Part shown: positions 7,500-16,009 of the stretch, in pieces
Position numbering within the stretch: position 1 is the first letter of the stretch
Layout: each line of letters opens with the position of its first letter
Source: DASUPK01 sp963795665
Lineage (GTDB): Bacteria; Actinomycetota; Thermoleophilia; Solirubrobacterales; 70-9
Reading direction: 5' to 3'
Length of the DNA: 64,000 nucleotides
Assembly: GCA_963795665.1 (NCBI GenBank)
Contig: CAWCIP010000003.1
Span: 294,690-358,689, forward strand
Notes under the pieces: model-generated
What the model saw: the letters and a program-made list of their open reading frames with translations, nothing else
Told to the model about the DNA's origin: nothing
Database searches by the model: none
Position numbers and translations under genes: made by a program

Positions 7500-9593
7500 T
7501 CAGGCGCGCACTTCCTCCTCCGAGCCGGCCTCGGAGATCACCTTCTGGGCGAGGTGCGAGGGGATCTCCTCGTGCCGTGCGAACTCCATCGTGTAGTCGC
7601 CCCGCCCGCCGGTGATCTGGCGGAGGTCGCGCGCGTAGTCGAGCACCTCGGCCATCGGCACCTCCGCCTTGATCTCGGTCGCTGAGCCCTTCGCCTCCAT
7701 GCCGAGCGGCCGGCCGCGGCGCGAGTTGAGGTCCCCGACCACGTCGCCGACGACATCCTCCGGGACGCTGACCGTGAGCAGCATGATCGGCTCGAGCAGA
7801 ACCGGGTCCGCCTGCTCCATGGCGTCCTTGAAGGCCATCGATCCCGCCACCTTGAAGGCGTTCTCCGAGGAGTCGACCCGGTGGTACTGGCCGTCGTAGA
7901 GCCGGACGCGGAGGTCCTTCACCGGGTAGCCGGCGAGCACCCCGTGGTGCATCGCCTCGGCGACGCCCTTCTCGACGGCCGGGATGAAGCCCTTGGGGAT
8001 GGCGCCCCCCTTGATCTCGTCGACGAACTCGAAGCCGGTGCCCGCCTCGGCGGGAGCGATCTCGATGTGGCAGTCGCCGAACTGGCCGCGTCCGCCGGTC
8101 TGCTTCTTGTACCGGCCATGCGCCTTGGCGGGCTTGCGGATCGCCTCCAGATAGGGCACCCGCGGCGGGTGCAGCTCGATCTCGGCTCCGAAGCGGCTCT
8201 TCATCCGGTCGACGATCACCTCGACGTGGACCTGGGTGAGCCCGGCGATGATCTGCTCGCCCGTCTGCTGGTCGCGGTGGACGTCAAGCGTCGGGTCCTC
8301 CTCCTCGAGGCGGCGGATCGCGCTGGCGGCCTTGTCCTCGTCGCCCTTGGTCTTCGCCTCGAAGGCGAACGCCATCACCGGGGCGGGCAGGTCGAGCGGC
8401 GGGACGGAGATCTTCGTGTCCTTCTCGGCCAGCACGTCGCCGGCTCGTGTCTCCTTCAACTTCGCGACGGCGCCGATGTCGCCGGCGCCCAGCTCCTCCG
8501 TCTGCTCGTGCTCCTTTCCGCGCGGGATCAGGATCTGGCCGATCCGCTCCTTGGCACGCTGCGTGACGTTGCTGACCTGGGAGTCGCCCCGCAGGACGCC
8601 GGAGTAGACCCGAAAGAGGTTGAGGCGCCCCGCGTACGGGTCGGCGAGCGTCTTGAAGACGTAGGCGATCAGCGCCCCGTCCTCTTCCGGCGAGATCTCG
8701 ATCTCCTCGCCCTCGCCGTCCAGGGCCTTGACCGGGCCTCGCATCGCCGGAGAGGGCAGATCCTCCACCAGCGCCTCCAGCAGCCGGGTGGTGCCGAGGT
8801 TCTTGGTCGCGACGCCGCAGGTGACGGGGAAGATCTTGCCGTCGGTAACGCCCTGCTTCAGCACGGTGACGATCTCGTCGTGGTCGATCTCCTCGCCCTC
8901 GAGGTAGCGCTCCATCAGCGCGTCCGAGTTCTCGGCGACCTCGTCCATCAGCTTCTCGCGGTATTCCTGGGCCTGGGCCTGAAGCTCCTCGGGGATGTCC
9001 TGTGGCTCCGGGGCCCCCCTTCCCTCGCCCTGCGCGACGAACGCCTTCATGTCGATCAGGTCGATGACGCCGCGGACCTCGTGCTCCGAGCCGATCGGGA
9101 TCTCGGTCGCGACGACGTGGTTGCCGAAGGCGCTCTGCAGCGATTCGAGCGCGCGGAAGAAGTCGGCGCGCTCGCGGTCGAGCATGTTGACGAAGACCAG
9201 CCGGGCGAGCCCCTCCGCGTCGGCGCGCTGCCAGAGGCGGTCGGTATGGACCTCGACCCCCATCACCGCGTTGACGACGACGACCGCGGCGTCGGCGACG
9301 CGCAGCGAGGCGACCGTGTCGGCGATGAAGCTGGGATCGCCGGGGGTGTCGATCAGGTTGATCTTGCGCTCGTCGTGATCGAACGACGAGACGGTGGCGC
9401 CGATCGACATCTCCCGCTCCTGCTCGTCGGGCTCGAAGTCCGAGGTCGTGGTCCCGTCCTCGACGCGGCCGAGGCGATTGACAACCCCGGCCTCGAAGAG
9501 CAGCGCCTCGTGCAGCGAGGTCTTGCCTGCGCCGCGATGGCCGATCAGCGCGACGTTCCGAATCCGGTCGGCGGCCTGATGAGGCATGGCCAC
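7500..9593 (-). CDS. EF-G-like translational GTPase
   Basis: A 697-residue five-domain EF-G relative. The P-loop is GHRGAGKTS (not the GHVDHGKTT type), switch II is DTPGDPSF and the G4 motif is NMLDRERADF. Domains II-V follow, including the domain IV stretch with KAHGRYKKQTGGRGQFGDC and the C-terminal RGRPLGME. This is the second EF-G class found in many actinobacteria, for which a translocase role is not established. The start is GTG at 9593, with ATG two codons later as an alternative. Mapping the gene as fusA would be wrong. Confidence 0.85.
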   Translation of the reverse strand: MAMPHQAADRIRNVALIGHRGAGKTSLHEALLFEAGVVNRLGRVEDGTTTSDFEPDEQEREMSIGATVSSFDHDERKINLIDTPGDPSFIADTVASLRVADAAVVVVNAVMGVEVHTDRLWQRADAEGLARLVFVNMLDRERADFFRALESLQSAFGNHVVATEIPIGSEHEVRGVIDLIDMKAFVAQGEGRGAPEPQDIPEELQAQAQEYREKLMDEVAENSDALMERYLEGEEIDHDEIVTVLKQGVTDGKIFPVTCGVATKNLGTTRLLEALVEDLPSPAMRGPVKALDGEGEEIEISPEEDGALIAYVFKTLADPYAGRLNLFRVYSGVLRGDSQVSNVTQRAKERIGQILIPRGKEHEQTEELGAGDIGAVAKLKETRAGDVLAEKDTKISVPPLDLPAPVMAFAFEAKTKGDEDKAASAIRRLEEEDPTLDVHRDQQTGEQIIAGLTQVHVEVIVDRMKSRFGAEIELHPPRVPYLEAIRKPAKAHGRYKKQTGGRGQFGDCHIEIAPAEAGTGFEFVDEIKGGAIPKGFIPAVEKGVAEAMHHGVLAGYPVKDLRVRLYDGQYHRVDSSENAFKVAGSMAFKDAMEQADPVLLEPIMLLTVSVPEDVVGDVVGDLNSRRGRPLGMEAKGSATEIKAEVPMAEVLDYARDLRQITGGRGDYTMEFARHEEIPSHLAQKVISEAGSEEEVRA

Positions 9594-9620
9594 GGACCCT
9601 ATGTGAACCTCAGGCCGGGT

Positions 9621-10397
9621 TCAACCTGTCGACTTGAGCCGCGAGCGCAGGCGCAGCACGGCCTTCGAGTGGAGCTGGGAGACCCGGGACTCGGTGACGC
9701 CGAGCACCTCGCCGATCTCCCTCAGGGTCAGGTTCTCGAAGTAGTAGAGGGCGACGACGAGGGTCTCGCGCTCGGGCAGGTCCTGAATCGCCTCAGAGAG
9801 CCGGTCCTTGACCTCGCTGGTGTCGAGCGAGGCCTGCGGGTCGGGGGCGCTCTCGTCCTCGATCGTGTCGAGGAGGGAGACCTTGTCGCCGGAGGCGTCC
9901 GGGGTCATCCAGAGCTCCTCGAGGGCGAGGATCGAGGAGTTGGAGATCTGCAACAGCGCCTCCTGGAGCTCCTCCTCGCTCATGCCGAGGCGCTCGGAGA
10001 GCTCGGCGTCGGTCGGGGCGCGGCCCAGCTCGTGCTCGAGCTTGGAGTTCGCCAGCTCGATGTCGCGCGCGCGCGAGCGGACCGAGCGCGGTACCCAGTC
10101 GAGCGAGCGGAGCTCGTCGATGATTGCCCCGCGGATCCTCTGCATCGCGAAGGTCTCGAAGCGGATCTGCCGGAGGGGCTCGAAGCGCTCCATCGCCTCG
10201 ATCAGCCCGATCATCCCGTAGGAGATCAGGTCGGCCTGGTCGACGTGCGAGGGCAGGCGGGCGCCGGTGCGGCCGGCGACGAACTTGACCAGGGGCGAGT
10301 AGGCGACCACAAGCCTCTCCCGGGCGCTGGTGTCTCCCCCCTCCTTGTACCTGCGCCAAAGCTCCCTGAGCTCGAACGCCTTTACCTCGGCTTCCAT
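9621..10397 (-). CDS. FliA/WhiG-family RNA polymerase sigma factor
   Basis: A 258-residue group 3 sigma factor. Region 2 (about residues 15-105) includes LVVAYSPLVKFVAGR, DLISYGMIGLIEAMERFEP and RFETFAMQRIRGAIIDELR. Region 3 is around APTDAELSERLGM, and region 4 has LREIGEVLGVTESRVSQLHSKA. This family drives sporulation (WhiG) or flagellar (FliA) genes; nothing else in the window is clearly either. It lies just downstream of the tyrosine recombinase on the same strand, the arrangement seen in other actinobacteria for xerC-whiG. Confidence 0.9.
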   Translation of the reverse strand: MEAEVKAFELRELWRRYKEGGDTSARERLVVAYSPLVKFVAGRTGARLPSHVDQADLISYGMIGLIEAMERFEPLRQIRFETFAMQRIRGAIIDELRSLDWVPRSVRSRARDIELANSKLEHELGRAPTDAELSERLGMSEEELQEALLQISNSSILALEELWMTPDASGDKVSLLDTIEDESAPDPQASLDTSEVKDRLSEAIQDLPERETLVVALYYFENLTLREIGEVLGVTESRVSQLHSKAVLRLRSRLKSTG

Positions 10398-10427
10398 GTG
10401 CCTTTCACCTGCACTTGGGCGCTTTCA

Positions 10428-11354
10428 TCAAGCGCGAGGATGACTTCGAGCGTACTGGCTTTGCAGCCAGGTCGGCTCCACTTGGGTGTAAACCTGCGTC
10501 GTCGAGAGGCTGGCGTGCCCGAGCAGCTCCTGGATGCTCCGCAGGTCCGCCCCTCCCTCCAGCAGGTGCGTCGCGAACGAGTGTCGGAGGGCGTGGGGCG
10601 AGACCCCGCCGGCGATCGCCGCCTCGCGGACCCAGCGCTGCAGCCGGCGCCGCACGTCCGAAGGGTGAAGCCGACGCCCGCTTTTCGAGACGAGGAGTGC
10701 ATTCTCGGTTCCCGCACCCACCAAAGCGCGCCGCCCGCGCTCGAGGTAACCGCTGAGGGCCGCCTGGGCGGGCTCGCCCATCGGGACCAGGCGCGTTTTG
10801 CCGCCCTTTCCCTCGATGCGGAGCCGCTCGCCGTCGAAATCGGGCGAATCGGTGTTGAGGTTGACCACCTCCTCGGCGCGGAGGCCGCACGAGTAGGCGA
10901 GCTCCAGCATGGCTCGGTCGCGCATCTCGAGTGGGGTTCGCGTCGGGATTCGATCGAGCAGAGTCTGCATCTCCTCGCGGCTCAGAACGCGAGGGAGCTT
11001 GCGATCGCGCTTGGGCGTGGCCACCAGATCAGCTGGGTTGGCGCTGACCTCGCCCGCGCGGATGAGCGCCCCGTAGAAGGAGCGGATGGCCGCGAGCTTG
11101 CGCGCCACCCCGGCCTTCGAGATGCCGCGCTCGGAGAGGACTCCCGCGAAGCGGCGAAGATCGCGATGGTCGAGGGCGTCCGGGCTCTGACCGTTCGAGC
11201 TCGCCCACACGGCAAGCTGGCCCACGTCGTTGGAGTACGCGCGGCGGGTCGCCTCGGCAGCCGAGCGGACCGCAAGATCGCGGTCGAAGAGGTGGAGCGC
11301 GTCGCGCCAGGCAGCGCTCAGAGAGGACTCTCGAGTCGCCTCGCCCATGTACAT
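10428..11354 (-). CDS. Tyrosine recombinase XerC/XerD
   Basis: A 308-residue site-specific recombinase for chromosome dimer resolution. The N-terminal SAM-like DNA-binding domain (residues 1-105) is followed by the catalytic domain. The catalytic set is visible as Arg in SCGLRAEEVVNL, Lys in GKGGKTRLVPM, His-x2-Arg in PHALRHSFATHLLEGG, His in LLGHASLSTTQ and Tyr in VYTQVEP. The start at 11354 could also be the ATG two codons on. Its position beside whiG/dprA-type genes suggests the core Xer protein, but XerC and XerD cannot be told apart here. No dif-like site is evident. Confidence 0.9.
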   Translation of the reverse strand: MYMGEATRESSLSAAWRDALHLFDRDLAVRSAAEATRRAYSNDVGQLAVWASSNGQSPDALDHRDLRRFAGVLSERGISKAGVARKLAAIRSFYGALIRAGEVSANPADLVATPKRDRKLPRVLSREEMQTLLDRIPTRTPLEMRDRAMLELAYSCGLRAEEVVNLNTDSPDFDGERLRIEGKGGKTRLVPMGEPAQAALSGYLERGRRALVGAGTENALLVSKSGRRLHPSDVRRRLQRWVREAAIAGGVSPHALRHSFATHLLEGGADLRSIQELLGHASLSTTQVYTQVEPTWLQSQYARSHPRA

Positions 11355-11380
11355 AACTTCGCCGCGGGGGCGCGGGATCC

Positions 11381-12449
11381 CTACGTTAGGATGTAAATCG
11401 GATCCCCCACCTGCACGCGGTCGTACAGGTCGATCACATCGGGGATCGCCATGCGCACACAGCCGTGGGAGAACGCGTGGCCGAGGGACGAGACCTCATC
11501 GGTGCCGTGGATGCCCGCGCCGTCGAAGATCCCGATCCAGCGAGCCTTGAGCGGATCCGCAGGGACCGGGCGGGATCACCTGCCCCGCCAGAGAGCCGGC
11601 CCATGCGGAGTTCGGGACGTGCCAGGAGGGATCGACCTGCTTGTCCTGGGCGTGGTACAGGCCGGCCGGGGTCTCGAGGCCCTGCTGTCCCACCGCGACG
11701 GTGTAGCGACCTCTTCAGTTTGAGGTGGTGGAAGAACCTGAGCGTGAAGCTCGCGCGGTCGATGACGATGTAGCGCGCGTAGGCTCGTGGGACAGGTCCT
11801 TGGTGGTCACGTCGGGCTTGTCCTGCTTGACCACCGGCTCGATGGGCTGGTCACGACCGGGCGAGCGCGCAGCCTGGTTGATCTTGGCGGTCGTCTCGCC
11901 TATGTCCAGAGCGAGGCCGGCCTGGCCCGCATCCTGCATCAGCCTGCCCCGCCGTCCGAGGAACGACCGTGGCGTTCTCCGGCTCCTGGTTGATCTTCGC
12001 GGCGAGCTGCTCGACGAAGTCCATGAACAGCGGCCTTGTCGTACTTCACGCGCGGTCTGGAGGTCGGCGTTGACCTCGCCCCCGCTCGCGTAGCTGGAGA
12101 CTCGATCGAGGATGTTCCCCTGCCGGCTGCGATCGATCGCCTCCTGCACCATGCCGTCGACATCGGCCCTCTCGTGGAGGCGCTTGGGGCCGAGCGTGTA
12201 GTCCTTGCCGTTGTAGCTGACCACCACCGGCTGCTTGAGCGGGGCGACGACCTTGTGCTCGATGATCTTGCGCGCGGAGTCCGCGTCACGGCCACCGACG
12301 TCGACGCCGCCGACCTTGACTCCCGGGGCGATCTGGTCCTTCTGGGCGTCGTCATAGGCCCAGACGCCGACGGCGAGCAGCAGGCCCATGGTGAACAGCG
12401 CCACCAGGGCGATCAGGACCTTCTGATGCATCTTCAGGTTTGCGCGCAT
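11381..12449 (-). pseudogene. L,D-transpeptidase (YkuD) with multiple frameshifts
   Basis: Reading from the ATG at 12449 gives a membrane anchor (VLIALVALFTMGLLLAVGVW), a PG-binding_4-type domain (GVKVGGVDVGGRDADSARKI...SYNGKDYTLGPKRL) and, in other frames, an intact YkuD core. The YkuD part has VPNSAWAG, then HGTDEVSSLGHAFSHGCVRM with the catalytic Cys, ending DPIYILT at 11381. At least six changes of frame are needed, near 12045, 12030, 11975, 11800, 11710 and 11560. The intact form would cross-link peptidoglycan 3-3 at the cell surface. It is either a pseudogene or an error-rich stretch. The flanking genes are intact. Confidence 0.8.
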
Positions 12450-12614
12450 TTGGAAGTCTTGGATCAGCTTTCCCCTGCCGCTGAATTCTACGTTTCATCC
12501 CCCCCGTGTCCTTGTCCGAGCACGTTTCGCAACGGGCTTTGCGGGTACGCGGCCCTCTTTTCCGCACCGTTCTAGGATGCCGCTGGACATGTCTTCCATC
12601 GCCATCCGGACCTG

Positions 12615-13328
12615 ATGCGGACCAAGGACCAGGTCCGCCGGGACGTGTGGAAGGCGATGGAGCGCGAGGGCGTCTCCCGCTTCCCGGGCGCCGAGGGCAG
12701 AATTCCCAACTTCGCCGGGGCCAAGCTCGCCGCGGAGAAGCTGGCCGGACACCGGCTCTGGAAGCGAGCCCAGGTGATCAAGGTCAACCCGGACTCTCCC
12801 CAGACGCACGCACGGCGTGCCGCGCTGGAGGAGGGGAAGACGCTGATCATGGCGGTGCCGAGACTGCGCGACCCACATCCATTCCGGTTGCTCGATCCGC
12901 GGAAGCTCTCCGCCAAGCAGATCCGCGAGGCCGCGACGATCAAGGGGGCGATGAAGCACGGCCGGGTGGTCGCCGAGGAGGACCTCCCCGACATCGACTT
13001 CGTCCTCTGCGGCTCCGTGGCGGTCAACCTGAGCGGTGCCCGGGTCGGCAAGGGCGGCGGCTTCTCGGACCTCGAGTACGGGCTCCTGATCCACGCCGGC
13101 AAGATCGACGAGCACACCATCGTCGCCACCACCGTCCATCCGATCCAGATCCTGCGCGAGCACCTGCCGAGCACAGCGCATGACCTGCCTGTCGATCTGG
13201 TGGCGACACCGCGTGCCGTGATCGACGTCGAGCGCCAGTACCCGCGGCCCCGGGGGATTCTCTGGGACCACCTGCAGCCGCCCCAGATCCGAGAGATCCC
13301 GATTCTCGAGCGGATGGGGTACGCGTGA
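12615..13328 (+). CDS. 5-formyltetrahydrofolate cyclo-ligase family protein
   Basis: A 237-residue protein of the MTHFS family fold. The ATP/folate loop appears as GARVGKGGGFSDLEYGLL, preceded by DFVLCGSVAVN and followed by a TTVHPIQIL strand. The N-terminal part carries RRDVWKAMEREGVSRFP. Canonical enzymes make 5,10-methenyl-THF, but this longer form, common in actinobacteria and archaea, may act on another substrate. It is coupled to the next gene by a GTGA overlap at 13325-13328. Confidence 0.75.
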   Translation: MRTKDQVRRDVWKAMEREGVSRFPGAEGRIPNFAGAKLAAEKLAGHRLWKRAQVIKVNPDSPQTHARRAALEEGKTLIMAVPRLRDPHPFRLLDPRKLSAKQIREAATIKGAMKHGRVVAEEDLPDIDFVLCGSVAVNLSGARVGKGGGFSDLEYGLLIHAGKIDEHTIVATTVHPIQILREHLPSTAHDLPVDLVATPRAVIDVERQYPRPRGILWDHLQPPQIREIPILERMGYA

Positions 13329-14353
13329 GCGTCGAGACGGCAACCCACGAGAGCACCGAGCACCCCGTTCGAGAGGAGCTCCGCCGGATCGCCTCCGACA
13401 CGGCGTATGCCTTGAAGCTGGCGCGTGGCAGGGTCGACCTGCCGCCCGCGACCCCTCCGGACGGGCCCGATCCGTACGGCAACCCCGACCCCGAGTGGCT
13501 CCGGATCGACTGGCGGGAGCATCGGCAGGAGGTCGACGTCGTCGGGGCCAGAGCCAACTACGTCGAGATGGGTGAGGGCCCGCCCCTCCTCTTCATCCAC
13601 GGCCTCTCCGGCGCCTGGCAGAACTTCCTGGAGAACATCCCCTACTTCGCGCGCACCCATCGCGTCATCGCGGTCGACCTCCCGGGATTCGGCTCCAGCC
13701 CGATGCCGCCCTGGGAGATCTCGATTCCGGCGTACGGCCGGTTCCTGCGGGACTTCTGCGAGCGGCTTGGTGTCGACCGCTGCTCGCTGGTCGGCAACTC
13801 GATGGGCGGCTTCATCGCCACCGAGGTGGCGATCACAGAGCCCGACCGCGTCGACGACCTCGTTCTGATCTCCGCGGCTGGAATCACCTGGGCGCGGGCC
13901 CGCCGCGAACCGGCCGCCGTGATCGCGCGCGTGGGCCGAGCCGCGGCGCCACTCGCGACTCGCTTTCACATGTCGTGGATCAAGCGGCCGGGGCTGCGCA
14001 GGGAGATCTTCCAGGGGGTGTTCTTCGACCCCAACGCCCTGCGGCGGGAGATGCTCTGGGAGAACGTCGTCCCTGCCCTGCAGAGCCCCGGCTACTACGA
14101 CGCGATGACCACGCTCTGGGGCTATGACATCCGCCACCGGCTCGAGGAGATCGGCGTTCCCACGCTGATCGTGTGGGGCCGCCAGGATCGCGTGGTCCCT
14201 GTGCCCGCCGCACTCTCCTACAAGAAGCGCATCGGCGACAACGCCGAGCTGGTGATCTTCGACCGCTGCGGGCACGTGCCCCAGATCGAGCGGCCGGTGC
14301 GATTCAACCGCCTGCTCGAGGGGTTCCTGGCCCGCGAAGGGGTCTTGGAATAG
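13325..14353 (+). CDS. Alpha/beta hydrolase
   Basis: A 342-residue alpha/beta hydrolase with an N-terminal extension of about 80 residues. The oxyanion region is LLFIHGLSGAWQNF. The nucleophile elbow is LVGNSMGGFIA (Ser about residue 161), the acid is in IVWGRQDRVVPV and the His in FDRCGHVPQIERP. The substrate is unknown. It starts with GTG, overlapping the stop of the MTHFS-family gene by 4 nt, so translation is coupled. Confidence 0.85.
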   Translation: MSVETATHESTEHPVREELRRIASDTAYALKLARGRVDLPPATPPDGPDPYGNPDPEWLRIDWREHRQEVDVVGARANYVEMGEGPPLLFIHGLSGAWQNFLENIPYFARTHRVIAVDLPGFGSSPMPPWEISIPAYGRFLRDFCERLGVDRCSLVGNSMGGFIATEVAITEPDRVDDLVLISAAGITWARARREPAAVIARVGRAAAPLATRFHMSWIKRPGLRREIFQGVFFDPNALRREMLWENVVPALQSPGYYDAMTTLWGYDIRHRLEEIGVPTLIVWGRQDRVVPVPAALSYKKRIGDNAELVIFDRCGHVPQIERPVRFNRLLEGFLAREGVLE

Positions 14354-14377
14354 CAGCGGGATGGCTAGTCTCACACC

Positions 14378-16009
14378 GTGAGGAGTTCCGAGGTCCTGAC
14401 CCAGACGCAGCTCGGTCTGCTGGCCGAACACGGCGAGGAGCGAACGGCGGACGCCGGTGAGGTCCTCTTCGAGGTCGGGGACAAGGGCTACCCGTTCATG
14501 GCCATCCTCGAGGGGGAGGTCGCGATCCGAGCCGAGTCGGGTCACGAGCTGATCCGGCACGGTCCTTCCGGATTCGTCGGGGAGCTCAACCTGCTGACCG
14601 GCCAGACCGTCTTCCTGAGGGCCATCGTCACCGAGCCGGTGCGCTACATCGCCGTCGATCGGATGGAGCTGCGGGCGCTGCTCTTCGACAACCCGGATCT
14701 GGCGGACCTCCTCCTCCCCGCCTTCGTCTCCCGCCGCGAGCTCCTCCAGTCGGAGGACGGCCTCGGCATCGAGGTGATCGGGCCGCGTTCCTCCGAGCGG
14801 ACCCGCGGGATCGCCGAGTGGCTGCGGAACGCGCGTATCCCCTACACGTGGCGCGATCCCGAGCACCATCAGCACGCCGGCGACACTGAGGCGAAGGGCC
14901 TGATCGAGGCGCTCGGCCCCGAACGGCTGCCGCTCGTTCGCATACCGGGCGGCGTCGAGCTTCAGGGTCCCAGCAACGGCGAGCTCTCCCGTGCGCTCGG
15001 AATCGGCCTGGAGCTGGCGTCCCGTGAGGAGGTGGACCTCCTGATCGTCGGCGGCGGACCCGCTGGGCTCGGCGCGGCGGTCTACGCGTCGTCGGAGGCC
15101 CTCTCCACGCTCGTCCTGGAGCGAACGGTGCTCGGAGGGCAGGCGGGGTTCTCCAGGCGGATCGAGAACTACCTCGGCTTTCCGGCTGGGATCGGCGGCG
15201 GCGAACTGACCAGCCGGGCGGTCACGCAGGCGCGCAAGTTCGGCGCGAGGACCGCGACCCCTTACGTGGCCTCCGCCCTCGAGCCCGATGGCGACAGACA
15301 TCTCGTCCGGGTTGAGGACGGCAACGAGATCGCCGCCCGTGCGGTCGTGATCGCGACCGGCGCCCAGTACCGCCGCCTTCCCTGCGAGAGGCTCCCCGAG
15401 TACGAGGGGATCAGCGTCTTCTACGCCGCCGGTCCACCGGAGGCCAGGCGCTGCGGCGGAAGCCGCGTCGGCGTGGTTGGCGGTGGCAACTCCGCCGCGC
15501 AGGCCGCGATCTGGCTTGCCCGAGGAGGCGCCTTGGTCACCCTTCTTCACCGGCGCGCCGACCTCAGCGAGACGATGTCCGACTACCTGATCCGCGACCT
15601 CGATCGGTACGGCGTCCAGGTGCGGGACCGCAGTGAGATCTCCCAGCTCCACGGATCCGATGGCGAGCTCGAGGCTGTGACGCTCATGGACGGCGAGCGG
15701 CTTCCCATCTCGAGTCTGTTCCTGTTTCTCGGGGCGGACCCGTGCACGGACTGGCTCGGCGACGGGATCGCGCGCGACGAGCATGGCTTCCTCCTCACCG
15801 GGTCGGATGCAGGCAGCGGGACGCCGCTCGAGACAAGCGTGCCCGGCGTCTACGCGGTCGGGGATGTGCGCTCGAGCTCGGCGAAGCGGGTCGCGACCGC
15901 CGTCGGCGAGGGCGCGATGGTGGTGCGCTTCGTCCACGACCGGCTCGGGCGGCCGTCGCCGGTGAACGTGCGAGGGCCAGCCGAGAACGCGTCGGCCGTC
16001 AGCTCGTGA
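14378..16009 (+). CDS. cNMP-binding domain / thioredoxin reductase-like flavoprotein
   Basis: A 543-residue fusion. Residues about 1-125 form a cyclic-nucleotide-binding-type beta roll (VLFEVGDKGYPFMAILEGEV, GPSGFVGELNLLTG). Residues about 130-210 look like a thioredoxin/glutaredoxin-like insert. Residues about 220-540 are a TrxR-type FAD/NADPH module with DLLIVGGGPAGLGAAVYAS, VVGGGNSAAQAA and a final GVYAVGDVRSSSAKRVATAVGEGA. The usual CxxC of thioredoxin reductase is absent: the equivalent stretch reads FYAAGPPEARRCGGSRVGVV with one Cys. This subfamily exists in many soil bacteria. Its electron acceptor is not known. The start is GTG at 14378. Confidence 0.85.
   Translation: MRSSEVLTQTQLGLLAEHGEERTADAGEVLFEVGDKGYPFMAILEGEVAIRAESGHELIRHGPSGFVGELNLLTGQTVFLRAIVTEPVRYIAVDRMELRALLFDNPDLADLLLPAFVSRRELLQSEDGLGIEVIGPRSSERTRGIAEWLRNARIPYTWRDPEHHQHAGDTEAKGLIEALGPERLPLVRIPGGVELQGPSNGELSRALGIGLELASREEVDLLIVGGGPAGLGAAVYASSEALSTLVLERTVLGGQAGFSRRIENYLGFPAGIGGGELTSRAVTQARKFGARTATPYVASALEPDGDRHLVRVEDGNEIAARAVVIATGAQYRRLPCERLPEYEGISVFYAAGPPEARRCGGSRVGVVGGGNSAAQAAIWLARGGALVTLLHRRADLSETMSDYLIRDLDRYGVQVRDRSEISQLHGSDGELEAVTLMDGERLPISSLFLFLGADPCTDWLGDGIARDEHGFLLTGSDAGSGTPLETSVPGVYAVGDVRSSSAKRVATAVGEGAMVVRFVHDRLGRPSPVNVRGPAENASAVSS

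Noticed and set aside
7500..9593. Canonical elongation factor G (fusA)
   Set aside because: P-loop, switch II and G4 motifs differ from true EF-G, and there is no rpsL/rpsG/tuf context.
10428..11354. Integrase of a mobile element
   Set aside because: The protein has the core Xer length and neighbours; no attachment repeats, excisionase or phage genes are nearby.
7881..11396. 1171-codon plus-strand ORF
   Set aside because: It is antisense to the EF-G-like, sigma factor and recombinase genes, all of which show clear family motifs on the minus strand.
12572..15937. 1121-codon minus-strand ORF
   Set aside because: It covers three plus-strand genes with recognised motifs; the translation has no domain and typical shadow composition.
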